Of a stretch of 6,950 nucleotides of DNA, positions 1-5,950 are shown one piece after another. Source of the DNA: DATMBL01 sp050735975. Its GTDB lineage: Bacteria; Desulfobacterota; Binatia; UBA9968. Numbering within the stretch: the stretch's first letter is position 1; each line of letters begins with the position of its first letter. The stretch lies in contig JBOHVS010000324.1 of the NCBI GenBank assembly GCA_050735975.1, forward strand, positions 1 through 6,950, in the 5' to 3' direction. Both the position numbers and the translations under genes were made by a program. The notes beneath the pieces are model-generated. The model searched no databases. It saw only the letters and a list, made by a program, of their open reading frames with translations, and was not told the DNA's origin.

Positions 1-1
1 G

Positions 2-175
2 AGCCGCGCCGAAGCGGCGACAACCAGCTTCTTTGAAGAGAAGTACAAAGGACCGGATGGGGTGATGCTGGACATCACTGAACACGGGTGGGCGGGAGCG
101 GAACCGCTACCGAAAACTTCCATAAAGATAGAGGAGCAGAGTAACCGCCCGCAATACCATAACCCCTCATCCTAA
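2..175 (+). CDS. VOC (glyoxalase/dioxygenase-fold) protein, C-terminal fragment
   Basis: The open frame enters from the left edge and ends at TAA 173-175, leaving 57 residues. It reads SRAEAATTSFFEEKY, then KGPDGVMLDITEHGW and a proline-rich polar tail. The block GPDGvmlDiteHGW is the last beta-strand and loop of the vicinal-oxygen-chelate fold. In this family a hydrophobic strand following G-P-D-G commonly carries an acidic metal ligand, and a conserved HGW follows in one environmental subgroup. VOC proteins bind a divalent metal and act as lyases, isomerases, extradiol dioxygenases or resistance proteins, so the fold alone gives no substrate. The N-terminal part and start lie outside the window. 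It points the same way as the ATP-grasp gene but is more than 400 bases away, so a shared operon is unlikely. Confidence 0.75.
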   Translation, partial: SRAEAATTSFFEEKYKGPDGVMLDITEHGWAGAEPLPKTSIKIEEQSNRPQYHNPSS

Positions 176-463
176 CGTTCTCCGGCAAGAGACTGCATCG
201 CAATCTCGTCTTCGTAACACCTTGAAAAAGACGAGAGGGCTCGACCCTGTTTTCGCGTTCCTGTTAAATCAACGTGTCAGACGTTTCAAGCCTGCCGGGC
301 AGGAATTTAGTTCAAAACGCCCGAAATTTGGAGTTTTTCTCTTGATTTCCTCGAGTGCAGATTGTTCCGCAAACGTTCCCAAAACTGCCAAGCCGGCCAA
401 GAACGGCAAACTGGCTTGGGTAAAAGTATATCGATTTCACGAGCAGCGTGAAGCAAAAATTCT
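176..463. other. Non-coding stretch between VOC and ATP-grasp genes
   Basis: I see no convincing gene here. One frame is open from a TTG at 222 to 548, but it has no ribosome binding site, its basic low-complexity translation resembles no family I know, and it overlaps the candidate promoter and the longest form of the ATP-grasp frame. The stretch has A/T-rich pockets around 300-350 and 421-480, as expected of regulatory DNA. It also contains the inverted repeat listed separately. Confidence 0.5.
388..419. other. Inverted repeat able to form a hairpin
   Basis: CCAAGCCGG at 388-396 pairs with CTGGCTTGG at 411-419, giving a 9-bp stem with one G-T pair and a 14-base loop. No T-run follows on the + strand. 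Read on the - strand the stem is followed by CAGTTTTG, a weak T-tract. It could be a terminator remnant, an operator for the promoter just downstream, or chance. It lies about 45 bases upstream of the candidate -35 box. Confidence 0.35.
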
Positions 464-492
464 TCGACACTTTGTAAAAAGCGCATTACACT
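464..492 (+). promoter_or_regulatory. Candidate sigma-70 promoter for the ATP-grasp gene
   Basis: TCGACA (464-469, 5 of 6 to TTGACA), a 17-base spacer, then TACACT (487-492, 4 of 6 to TATAAT), in locally A/T-rich DNA. Transcription would start near 499, about 100 bases before the preferred ATG at 602. It also lies just upstream of the alternative TTG at 512, which would leave almost no leader and argues mildly against that start. Consensus matching by eye only. Confidence 0.35.
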
Positions 493-601
493 ATCGGTTC
501 AAGCGGAATTTTTGGCGGGTCTATGGCGCTGTCGGCAAATCGAAATGAGGGCTTACTCCTTGCTGCATAAACGGCCCGAGGAAGCTTTGCTCGGAAGGCT
601 G

Positions 602-1843
602 ATGACTGAGAAGCCTCCGGCTTTTATTCTTGGAGAAGTAACATCGCACACACTAGGCTTCGTTCGAAGCCTTGGTAGATGCGGGATTCCCACTCTCGCC
701 ATGAGCACAAAACCTGCTCCGAAGGTCTGGTCGCGATACGGTCTAGGTTATTATTGCCTGGAGACCGAAGCGGCCCTTCTGGAGTTCCTCGGCGAAATCG
801 GCCGTCGCATGCTCCGCGTGGGAGCTCTCATTCCAACCGGCGATCGAGAGGTGCTGTTCCTGTCGAGAAATAGGAACGAGCTGGAAAAACATTTTCGCTT
901 CGTTTTGCCGAGCGCAGACATCCTGGAGCGGCTCGCCAATAAGAGATCGCAATATCAATACGCCGAGAGTATCGGTATCCCGATACCACAGACTTATTAT
1001 CCGGTGACTCAACGGGAGTTAGAGCAAATCGCAGCCACCATCCGCTTCCCGTGCGTCATCAAACCCGCCTACTCGCACATCTGGCGAGAGCGAAGGAAAA
1101 ATGTCGGCAACTGGCAATGGCTTAAGGCTGTGGAGATCGGGACGTCAGGGGAATTGCGTTCAGCACATAAAAAGATGAGCGAAAGCGGGGTGGAGTTGCT
1201 TGTCCAGGAGCGGATCGAGGGATCCGACTCTCAGTTGTACTCCTTATACGCGTACCTAAATAGGAATTCAGAGCCTCTGGCATTGTGTGTTATCCAGAAG
1301 CTCAGACAGTGGCCTGTGGACTACGGAAGCGGGAGCTACTCGGTCACCTGCCGTCGAGACGAAGTCGTCGAGCTAGGCCTGCAGCTGCTAAAGACGATCG
1401 GCTATGTCGGAATGGCAAATCTGGAATTTAAACACGATCTCAAGGACGGAACTTTTAAACTGATCGAAGCAAATGTTCGATCCGGGGAAAGGATCGCCCT
1501 GGCAATTGCCGCAGGGGTGGATATCCCACGCATCGCCTATCGGGATATCGTCGGCGAGCCCACCGCTCCTATCGACGATTACGAAACTGGGGTCAAGTGG
1601 GTGAATGTTATCAACGACTCGGCTGCGTTCTTCTGGCATTATCGAAAGCGGTTAAGCTGGTGGCGCTGGTGCCGTTCGCTTTTAGAGGCTAGAAGCCACG
1701 CCTATTTCAGTTGGGACGACCCGCTGCCTTTTCTCGACCACGTATTTCAGACGTTAAAACAGATCGCACCGCGGCTCTACCGTTATTTGAAGATCCGCAA
1801 AATGGGCCTGGCAGCACGGCCGTCCTATTTTGGACAAGAGTGA
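602..1843 (+). CDS. ATP-grasp superfamily ligase (COG3919-like)
   Basis: A 413-residue cytoplasmic protein, numbered from ATG 602. ATP-grasp enzymes activate a carboxylate as an acyl-phosphate and join it to an amine, thiol or other nucleophile. The N-terminal pre-grasp region has ILGEVTSHTLGFVRSLGRCGIP (about residues 9-30, quoted from PPAFIL on), typical of this group. Next come the ATP-binding lysine in FPCVIKPA (K154), the hinge-like LLVQERIEGSD (about 200-209), and the metal-binding acidic strand NLEFKHD (E275) with LIEANVRSGE (E289, N291). The usual form of the last motif is EINPR; here the proline is replaced. A W- and R-rich segment (about 350-358) precedes the C-terminal helices. Starts at TTG 512 and ATG 545 are in frame but lack a ribosome binding site. 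ATG 602 has GGAAGG at 593-598, though with only 3 bases of spacing, and it places the family core right at the N-terminus. The substrate is unknown; D-aspartate ligase-like or peptide-ligase roles are possible by family only. Confidence 0.85.
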   Translation: MTEKPPAFILGEVTSHTLGFVRSLGRCGIPTLAMSTKPAPKVWSRYGLGYYCLETEAALLEFLGEIGRRMLRVGALIPTGDREVLFLSRNRNELEKHFRFVLPSADILERLANKRSQYQYAESIGIPIPQTYYPVTQRELEQIAATIRFPCVIKPAYSHIWRERRKNVGNWQWLKAVEIGTSGELRSAHKKMSESGVELLVQERIEGSDSQLYSLYAYLNRNSEPLALCVIQKLRQWPVDYGSGSYSVTCRRDEVVELGLQLLKTIGYVGMANLEFKHDLKDGTFKLIEANVRSGERIALAIAAGVDIPRIAYRDIVGEPTAPIDDYETGVKWVNVINDSAAFFWHYRKRLSWWRWCRSLLEARSHAYFSWDDPLPFLDHVFQTLKQIAPRLYRYLKIRKMGLAARPSYFGQE

Positions 1844-1868
1844 GCCTGTCCCGTCTGCCGACCTTGAG

Positions 1869-1896
1869 TTGACCTGCCGGCGCTGGATCGAATAGT
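1869..1896 (+). promoter_or_regulatory. Candidate promoter for the RAM-domain gene
   Basis: TTGACC (1869-1874, 5 of 6) is separated by 16 bases from AATAGT (1891-1896, 4 of 6). Transcription would begin near 1903, giving a leader of about 37 bases with the ribosome binding site at its end. It fits independent expression of the short gene despite the small 96-base gap from the ATP-grasp stop. Consensus match only. Confidence 0.35.
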
Positions 1897-1924
1897 CTTC
1901 TACAACGGTTCAGTATTCTATGAG

Positions 1925-1933
1925 AGAAGGAGG
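1925..1933 (+). promoter_or_regulatory. Strong ribosome binding site
   Basis: AGAAGGAGG contains the full AGGAGG core and lies 6 bases before ATG 1940. It fixes the start of the RAM-domain gene and shows that this short protein is actively translated. Confidence 0.8.
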
Positions 1934-1939
1934 CGGCTT

Positions 1940-2224
1940 ATGGTATCAGCGATCGTGTTGTTAACGGTCGAGCGCGACAAGATCAATAGCGTGGCGGATA
2001 CAATCTCGGACATTGAAGGCGTGAGCGAGGTTTATTCTGTTGCCGGTCGTTACGATCTCGCGGCGATTATCAGGGTAAAAGCCAACGAAGATATGGCCAA
2101 GGTCGTAACTGAGCATATCCGAAAAGTAGCGGGCATCACTTCGTCAGAGACCTTGATTGCTTTCCGAGTCTATTCTCGGCATGACCTGGACCGAATGTTT
2201 TCTATTGGTTTTGAGAAAGCATAG
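1940..2224 (+). CDS. Stand-alone Lrp/AsnC ligand-binding (RAM) domain protein
   Basis: A 94-residue protein matching the C-terminal effector domain of Lrp/AsnC regulators, with the usual N-terminal helix-turn-helix absent. The order fits beta-alpha-beta-beta-alpha-beta: strand SAIVLLTVE (3-11), helix KINSVADTISDI, strand VSEVYSVAG (28-36), the signature GRYDLAAIIRV (36-46), helix MAKVVTEHIRKV, and strand SSETLIAFRVYS (68-79). G36 and D39 are the residues typical of the turn that shapes the amino-acid pocket. Such single-domain proteins oligomerise as dimers or higher rings and bind amino acids or other small ligands; their partners are generally unknown. The complete start with a strong binding site argues that it is not a truncated regulator. 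Its stop at 2222-2224 directly abuts the stop of the convergent TctC gene. A role as a sensor for neighbouring genes is inference. Confidence 0.9.
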   Translation: MVSAIVLLTVERDKINSVADTISDIEGVSEVYSVAGRYDLAAIIRVKANEDMAKVVTEHIRKVAGITSSETLIAFRVYSRHDLDRMFSIGFEKA

Positions 2225-3178
2225 TTATTTCTTCTTAATGCCGAGTGAGTCGATGATGCCGGCGATTCGCTTGCTGTCCTCCTCGACGAATTTTTTATAA
2301 TCGTCTCCCCCTAGAAAGATCGGCGCCCAGCCGAACTTCTCAAGCGCCACCTTCCATGCCGCTGAATCAGTTGCGGCCTTGACGAGTTTCACCAGGGCAT
2401 CGCGTTGTTGCGTCGTTATGCCGGGAGCGCCGAAGATACCGCGCCAGTTGGCGAGTTCGACATCGAGCCCCTGCTCCTTGAGAGTTGACATGCCGTCGAT
2501 GCGCGAAGGTGCTGATACGGCAAGCGCGCGCATGCGACCGCCTTTGATCTGCTCGGCGAACTCGCCTACCCCGGAAACGCCTGCGGTAACATGACCGCCG
2601 ATGATTGCAACGGTTGCATCGCCGCCTCCTTTAAACGCCGCGTAATTGATTTTTGCCGGATCGACCCCTGCGGCTTTGGCGATCAACCCGACAAGGATAT
2701 GGTCCGTCCCGCCGGCCGAGCCCCCTCCCCATGAAACGCTACCGGGATTCGCCTTGAGCGCTTTCACAAGGTCACGCATCGTTTTGTGAGGTGAATTCAC
2801 CGGCACGACGATCACCTCATATTCCCCGGTGAGACGCGCGATGGGTGTCACCATGGTCAAATTAACCGGCGCATTATCGAGATAAACGGCGCCGATCATC
2901 ACCATACCGCCTATCATCAAGGCGTTGGGGTCGCCCTTGGATGAGTTTACAAACTGGGCGAGGCCGATCGTACCGCCGGCGCCGCCCTTATTTTCAAACT
3001 GAACGGACGACGCGAGTTTTTCTTTTCGCATGACCGCCGCCAGGTTACGGCCGGTCTGATCCCAGCCGCCACCAGGATTGGCAGGAATCATCATCTTTAT
3101 TGTTGGCTGCGCGTAAGCCGCGAACGCCATGAGTAAGATCGCAAGAGCCACGAGCAGACTGATGAACCATCTACGCAT
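2225..3178 (-). CDS. TctC/Bug-family tripartite tricarboxylate transporter substrate-binding protein
   Basis: A 317-residue periplasmic solute-binding protein of the TctC (PF03401) type. It captures a small carboxylate and hands it to a TctA/TctB membrane pair. The N-terminus is a Sec signal peptide: MRRW, a hydrophobic core through about residue 20, and an AYA|Q cleavage site after residue 23. Ligand-loop motifs follow in the expected order: IPANPGGGWDQTGR (31-44), FENKGGAGGTIG (61-72), SWGGGSAGGTDH (149-160) and YAAFKGGGDATVAIIGGH (179-196). PGGGWD is typical of the TctC branch rather than the broad Bug group. Length is normal for the family. The frame extends upstream to a TTG at 3199, but ATG 3178 has AAAGGAGG 4 bases upstream and starts exactly at the signal peptide. 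No TctA or TctB is present in the window. The radical SAM gene lies 87 bases upstream on the same strand. The ligand cannot be told from sequence. Confidence 0.93.
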   Translation of the reverse strand: MRRWFISLLVALAILLMAFAAYAQPTIKMMIPANPGGGWDQTGRNLAAVMRKEKLASSVQFENKGGAGGTIGLAQFVNSSKGDPNALMIGGMVMIGAVYLDNAPVNLTMVTPIARLTGEYEVIVVPVNSPHKTMRDLVKALKANPGSVSWGGGSAGGTDHILVGLIAKAAGVDPAKINYAAFKGGGDATVAIIGGHVTAGVSGVGEFAEQIKGGRMRALAVSAPSRIDGMSTLKEQGLDVELANWRGIFGAPGITTQQRDALVKLVKAATDSAAWKVALEKFGWAPIFLGGDDYKKFVEEDSKRIAGIIDSLGIKKK

Positions 3179-3182
3179 AGTT

Positions 3183-3190
3183 CCTCCTTT
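3183..3190 (-). promoter_or_regulatory. Ribosome binding site that sets the TctC start
   Basis: On the minus strand AAAGGAGG lies 4 bases before ATG 3178. It falls inside the longer TTG-initiated frame, so it rules in favour of the shorter protein starting with MRRWF. Confidence 0.8.
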
Positions 3191-3265
3191 TGCTTGCAAC
3201 AGGCTTGACCGTGCTTGGTGTATCTAGGAGATGTATAGGTGAGGTGAAACAAGTTCACAACCTTA

Positions 3266-4954
3266 TCAAACCTGCGCGGGAGTGTGGATGTATTGGGAAA
3301 ACGGGCTATCGGCTTTGGCAGTCACAGATCCTGCAAATTTCCTAAGATCGATTTTGATGCCATTGGAGTAAAGAATAAATCCGGCTTCAGCAAAAATGCG
3401 CCGCAAGAGATAAGTTTTAAAATACTTGTTTTCGACGAAACCTTCTCTAGTCCAGAAAAAAAGCCTGCCGGTTTGCGTTAAGCCGGTAAGCAGTTCAAAG
3501 CCGATACGCGCGCGTTGGTCGGGCCACCCATGGTCGAGCAAGCTCATAAGATCCGCGGGAGCCGACAATGGCAGACCTTTGAGAAAGTTGATTATTCGGG
3601 TCGTAACAAAGAGCGTGTAGATATCCTCCCGATGAAACTCATCAGTTTCAATCGCCATCGCCGTGAGTCGGGCTTGGACGTAGTCTTGCTGATCGAGTTC
3701 GAGCCCGCGAGCAATGGGCGCATTAGGGGTTCTGTAAAAAGGCGACGCGCCCAGGAGCACCGGAAGGCGGGCGTTGAAAGCAAGAGTCTGGATCATGCTC
3801 TCCAGGCTTTCATTCGGAAGCCCCAGGATTTGATAGGAAACGATCTTGAAGCCCAACTGGACGGCCTTATGAACTATCTTTAGGTAGGCATCGAGGGTGT
3901 GGGGCCGCTTGGTGGTTTCGCGAACCGTCTTATCGGAGCTGACCAACGCCAGATTCAACTGTGAAAACCCGGCTCGGAACATCAACTCCAGGAGTTCGTC
4001 ATCGAGGCTCAGATAGCTGATCCCGTTCATGGCGACAAACTGCATTTCGCGGTTGGGGAAGCGCGCGATCAACCGGTGGCACAGCTCCTTGAACGTGGCT
4101 TTATAATAGGTGAGGTTGTCGTCCTCGAAGTCAATCACGCGGTAGCCTTGCCGGTGGCGCAGTTCGATTTCCTCCAGCACGTTTTCCAGTGAGCGACGGC
4201 GGTAACTGTGCCCGAACGTGGTGTGGACCGAGCAGAAAGAGCATTTGTGCGGGCAACTGCGCGACGTGATCATGAAAGTCATCGGCTTCTGAGCGATTTC
4301 ATAATTCGACAGAGAAAAGTCGCTGAGATCGGGAAGAGGAAGCTCGTCCGGCGGATAGTTGTCGCCGACCGGATTGAACTGCAATGAACCGTCTTTTTTA
4401 TAGGCCAGGTTCGGGACTTCGTCGACATTTCTCTCATCTTTGAGAAAATGCAGGAACTCCACCAGCGGTTTTTCTCCTTCGCCGCGGATGACGTAATCGA
4501 CATTCGGTGATGAGAGCAAGGATTCGGGCACCGCAGATGCGTGTGATCCGCCCATGACCACCGGCACCTGCAACCTTTTCTTCACACAGGCCGCTACTTC
4601 GAGTGCTTCGCGATAATAAGGAGTGAAAAGCGAGGAGATTCCGACCGCGTCGGGTTTAAGCTCGGCAACGTCTGCTTCGATCTCATCAAAGGACCGGCCG
4701 AAGTGATAGTAGTGATGAAACGTGGAGAAGGGCGATCGGTCCGCGACAGGGTAATAGTCGCGGAGATATTTTAGCTCTTTTGGGATTGCCACGGTCCTCC
4801 GGCCGCAGCCGCCGTGGTAATCTCGGATAATCACCTCGACATCGGGATGGTACTTCTTGACCGCGGCTTTCAGATAACAGAGACCGATAGGCTGGAGCCG
4901 GATATCGGTATCGTAGAAATCCTGAACCGGCGGTTGGATGAGGAGGACTTTCAT
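3266..4954 (-). CDS. B12-binding domain radical SAM protein
   Basis: A 562-residue protein of the cobalamin-binding radical SAM class (COG1032 type). The N-terminal Rossmann-like B12 domain begins with MKVLLIQPPV and runs through AVGISSLFT (103-111), GGSHASAVPE (135-144) and VDYVIRGEGE (152-161). The radical SAM core follows, with the 4Fe-4S motif C234-x3-C238-x2-C241 in SRSCPHKCSFCS. FEDDN (276-280) and QILGLPNES (375-383) correspond to the SAM-binding and GxP strands. Residues from about 410 form a C-terminal region I cannot assign. Family members methylate unactivated carbon or phosphorus centres or rearrange rings, in lipid, pigment, cofactor or natural-product pathways; the substrate here is unknown. 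MKVLLIQPP is the usual N-terminus, so ATG 4954 is preferred, although no clear Shine-Dalgarno sequence precedes it. It may be transcribed with the TctC gene downstream. Confidence 0.93.
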   Translation of the reverse strand: MKVLLIQPPVQDFYDTDIRLQPIGLCYLKAAVKKYHPDVEVIIRDYHGGCGRRTVAIPKELKYLRDYYPVADRSPFSTFHHYYHFGRSFDEIEADVAELKPDAVGISSLFTPYYREALEVAACVKKRLQVPVVMGGSHASAVPESLLSSPNVDYVIRGEGEKPLVEFLHFLKDERNVDEVPNLAYKKDGSLQFNPVGDNYPPDELPLPDLSDFSLSNYEIAQKPMTFMITSRSCPHKCSFCSVHTTFGHSYRRRSLENVLEEIELRHRQGYRVIDFEDDNLTYYKATFKELCHRLIARFPNREMQFVAMNGISYLSLDDELLELMFRAGFSQLNLALVSSDKTVRETTKRPHTLDAYLKIVHKAVQLGFKIVSYQILGLPNESLESMIQTLAFNARLPVLLGASPFYRTPNAPIARGLELDQQDYVQARLTAMAIETDEFHREDIYTLFVTTRIINFLKGLPLSAPADLMSLLDHGWPDQRARIGFELLTGLTQTGRLFFWTREGFVENKYFKTYLLRRIFAEAGFILYSNGIKIDLRKFAGSVTAKADSPFSQYIHTPAQV

Positions 4955-5063
4955 TAGGATTTTCGAGCTATATCCGATTCCGGACCTCAGCGAAAGTTAT
5001 CGAAGCCAAGAAAGTTCAGGCCTTGCCCTGTCCCTGCTACTTCGCGTAGAATCCGCGAAAATC

Positions 5064-5466
5064 GCATTTCAATTGACTGCGACCGAGGTTGCCAGCGTCA
5101 CGGCGCAATTTCTTGAGCTGAGTGCGAATAGCGGCAACCGATCGCAAATTGTGACGGGTTCTCAGAAACACCGGGACCCGCGATTCGCCCTTGGGTTTCA
5201 CGGAGCATGGCGCGCTTATGGCCGCAAACGTACTTCGCAGTAGTCGGGCGGTACAGATGAGTGTGTACGTGATCCGCGCCTTTGTACGCCTGCGCGAGCA
5301 GGTCGGCGCCAACCAGGCGATCCTCAAACGACTTGCGGAAATCGACAAAACATTGCTACAGCACGATAGCGCCCTTCGGGATATTTACCATAGGCTTTTG
5401 CCGCTCCTGCAACCGCCGCCTGACCATCCGAAACGGCGCATCGGTTTCCGCTGGGATGAAACATGA
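5064..5466 (+). pseudogene. Broken ORF6N-domain gene (frameshifted, N-terminus missing)
   Basis: Two adjacent frames together give most of an ORF6N protein. The first (5064-5186) reads AFQLTATEVAS and NRSQIVTGSQKHRDPRF, which are family blocks. The second (5191-5466) reads LGFTEHGALMAANVLRS, then SVYVIRAFVRLREQ, a coiled-coil-like helix, and the family tail PKRRIGF. Between RF and LGF there are only four bases (gccc), where relatives have two residues. That points to a net loss of two bases. The N-terminal half with IRG..V.LD.DLA.LY is not found in any frame upstream of 5064, where the promoter region of the divergent radical SAM gene lies. A TTG at 5191 could in principle still start a 91-residue C-terminal fragment, but no ribosome binding site is evident. 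It is homologous to the intact copy at 5951-6499 but from a different subgroup (TEHGALMAANVL versus TEQGVAMLSSVL). Confidence 0.8.
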
Positions 5467-5610
5467 TCGCACTCAAGGACTTCCAAACCGGGTGCTCGAA
5501 TGGCTCCGGGAGTTCTTCCGGTTGGCGGCTCGCGATCAAAATCCCGAACACGAAGCACGACCACGCCTTTTATCGGAACACGAACACGCCGTTTCACGAA
5601 CACGGAATTG
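5467..5610. other. Spacer after the ORF6N pseudogene with ACGA-rich motifs
   Basis: No gene is supported. The right half (about 5548-5606) is rich in GAACACGA- and TTCACGAACACG-like words, the same word family that opens the second block of the downstream repeat. The second repeat copy is likewise preceded by such words (CGAACACGATCACGAA near 6531). An ATG at 5456 overlaps the pseudogene stop and opens a 53-codon frame to 5617. Its end is just a translation of the ACGA-rich DNA, so I do not call it. Confidence 0.5.
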
Positions 5611-5657
5611 CGTTTGACGCCCCCGTTTCCGCGAGTAGAAAAGCGGCTAATTAGCTC
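5611..5657 (+). repeat. ORF6N-associated repeat, block A, copy 1
   Basis: A 47-base block matching 6551-6598. It opens with CGTTTGACGCCCCC, continues with a shared GCGAGTAGAA, and ends with CGGCTAATTAGCTC. GCTAATTAGC at 5646-5655 is a perfect 10-base palindrome and is identical in both copies. Apart from one extra base in the second copy, only a few substitutions separate them. Block A lies 144 bases after the stop of the broken ORF6N gene. Orientation is given relative to the ORF6N genes. Confidence 0.85.
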
Positions 5658-5696
5658 GGCTCTAGGGCTAGGGCATGATTTGCGGTTGAGTCGCTA

Positions 5697-5833
5697 CACG
5701 AACACGAGTCACGATCACGAACACGACCGACGAACCACGGCTGGGTCTCCGATCCAGTCACATCTTTGATTCTGCATCATCGCCTGCAGTGATTCTCCCA
5801 GCCGCGTTTACTATGACGGTTAGAGAAACAGAA
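5697..5833 (+). repeat. ORF6N-associated repeat, block B, copy 1
   Basis: A 137-base block aligned by eye to 6606-6745 at roughly 90% identity, with about a dozen substitutions and one short length difference. The first 25 bases are identical and carry ACGA at 5698, 5704, 5711, 5717, 5723 and 5730, that is in steps of 6 or 7 bases. A hairpin follows at 5739-5759, then a long identical stretch (ATCCAGTCACATCTTTGATT and on), and a shared end CTATGACGGTTAGAG. Identity stops sharply after CAGAA at 5833. It is separated from block A by 39 bases, against 7 in the second copy. Confidence 0.88.
5739..5759 (+). other. Conserved hairpin inside repeat block B, copy 1
   Basis: GGCTGGGTC pairs with GATCCAGTC, giving a 9-bp stem with two G-T pairs and a three-base loop TCC. 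The same stem is present at 6648-6668, and the only difference between the copies in these 21 bases falls in the loop (TCC versus TTC). No T-run follows, so it is not a typical intrinsic terminator. Confidence 0.55.
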
Positions 5834-5873
5834 AAGTTTCAACTTCCTCCTTCATCTGTTATCGCCGCCCCTC

Positions 5874-5903
5874 TTGTTATTTCGTCGCTGGTTCGCTTAG
5901 AAT
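5874..5903 (+). promoter_or_regulatory. Candidate promoter for the intact ORF6N gene
   Basis: TTGTTA (5874-5879, 4 of 6), an 18-base spacer and TAGAAT (5898-5903, 5 of 6). Transcription would start near 5910, leaving a leader of about 40 bases that contains the ribosome binding site. It lies just outside the right end of repeat copy 1, so the gene has its own promoter independent of the repeat. The preceding 5834-5873 shows nothing else. Confidence 0.45.
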
Positions 5904-5935
5904 CCGCCAATTGAATCAATATTACCCCGAAACTA

Positions 5936-5941
5936 TGGAGG
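5936..5941 (+). promoter_or_regulatory. Ribosome binding site for the ORF6N gene (GTG start)
   Basis: TGGAGG lies 9 bases before GTG 5951 and supports that start. An ATG at 5935 overlaps the site but is out of frame. Confidence 0.7.
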
Positions 5942-5950
5942 TTCTTCAAC

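Noticed and set aside
222..548. 108-codon frame from a TTG start
   Set aside because: No ribosome binding site, basic low-complexity translation, no recognisable family, and it overlaps the candidate promoter of the ATP-grasp gene.
3515..3883. 122-codon plus-strand frame inside the radical SAM gene, and similar opposite-strand frames in the ATP-grasp and TctC genes
   Set aside because: Each lies wholly within a strongly supported gene on the other strand and shows no family motifs or ribosome binding site.
4807..4824. DYHGG near residue 45 of the radical SAM protein as a base-off B12 histidine motif
   Set aside because: It resembles DxHxxG but lacks the final glycine spacing and follows the second strand rather than the first. 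Radical SAM B12 domains usually lack this motif, so it is likely chance.
5456..5617. 53-codon frame overlapping the ORF6N pseudogene stop, beginning MKHDRTQGLP
   Set aside because: Its second half is a translation of ACGA-rich repeat DNA, and there is no clear ribosome binding site or family resemblance.
5698..5733. Possible CRISPR or tandem-repeat array in the ACGA words
   Set aside because: Units are only 6-7 bases with no spacers and no cas genes in the window. Treated as part of repeat block B.
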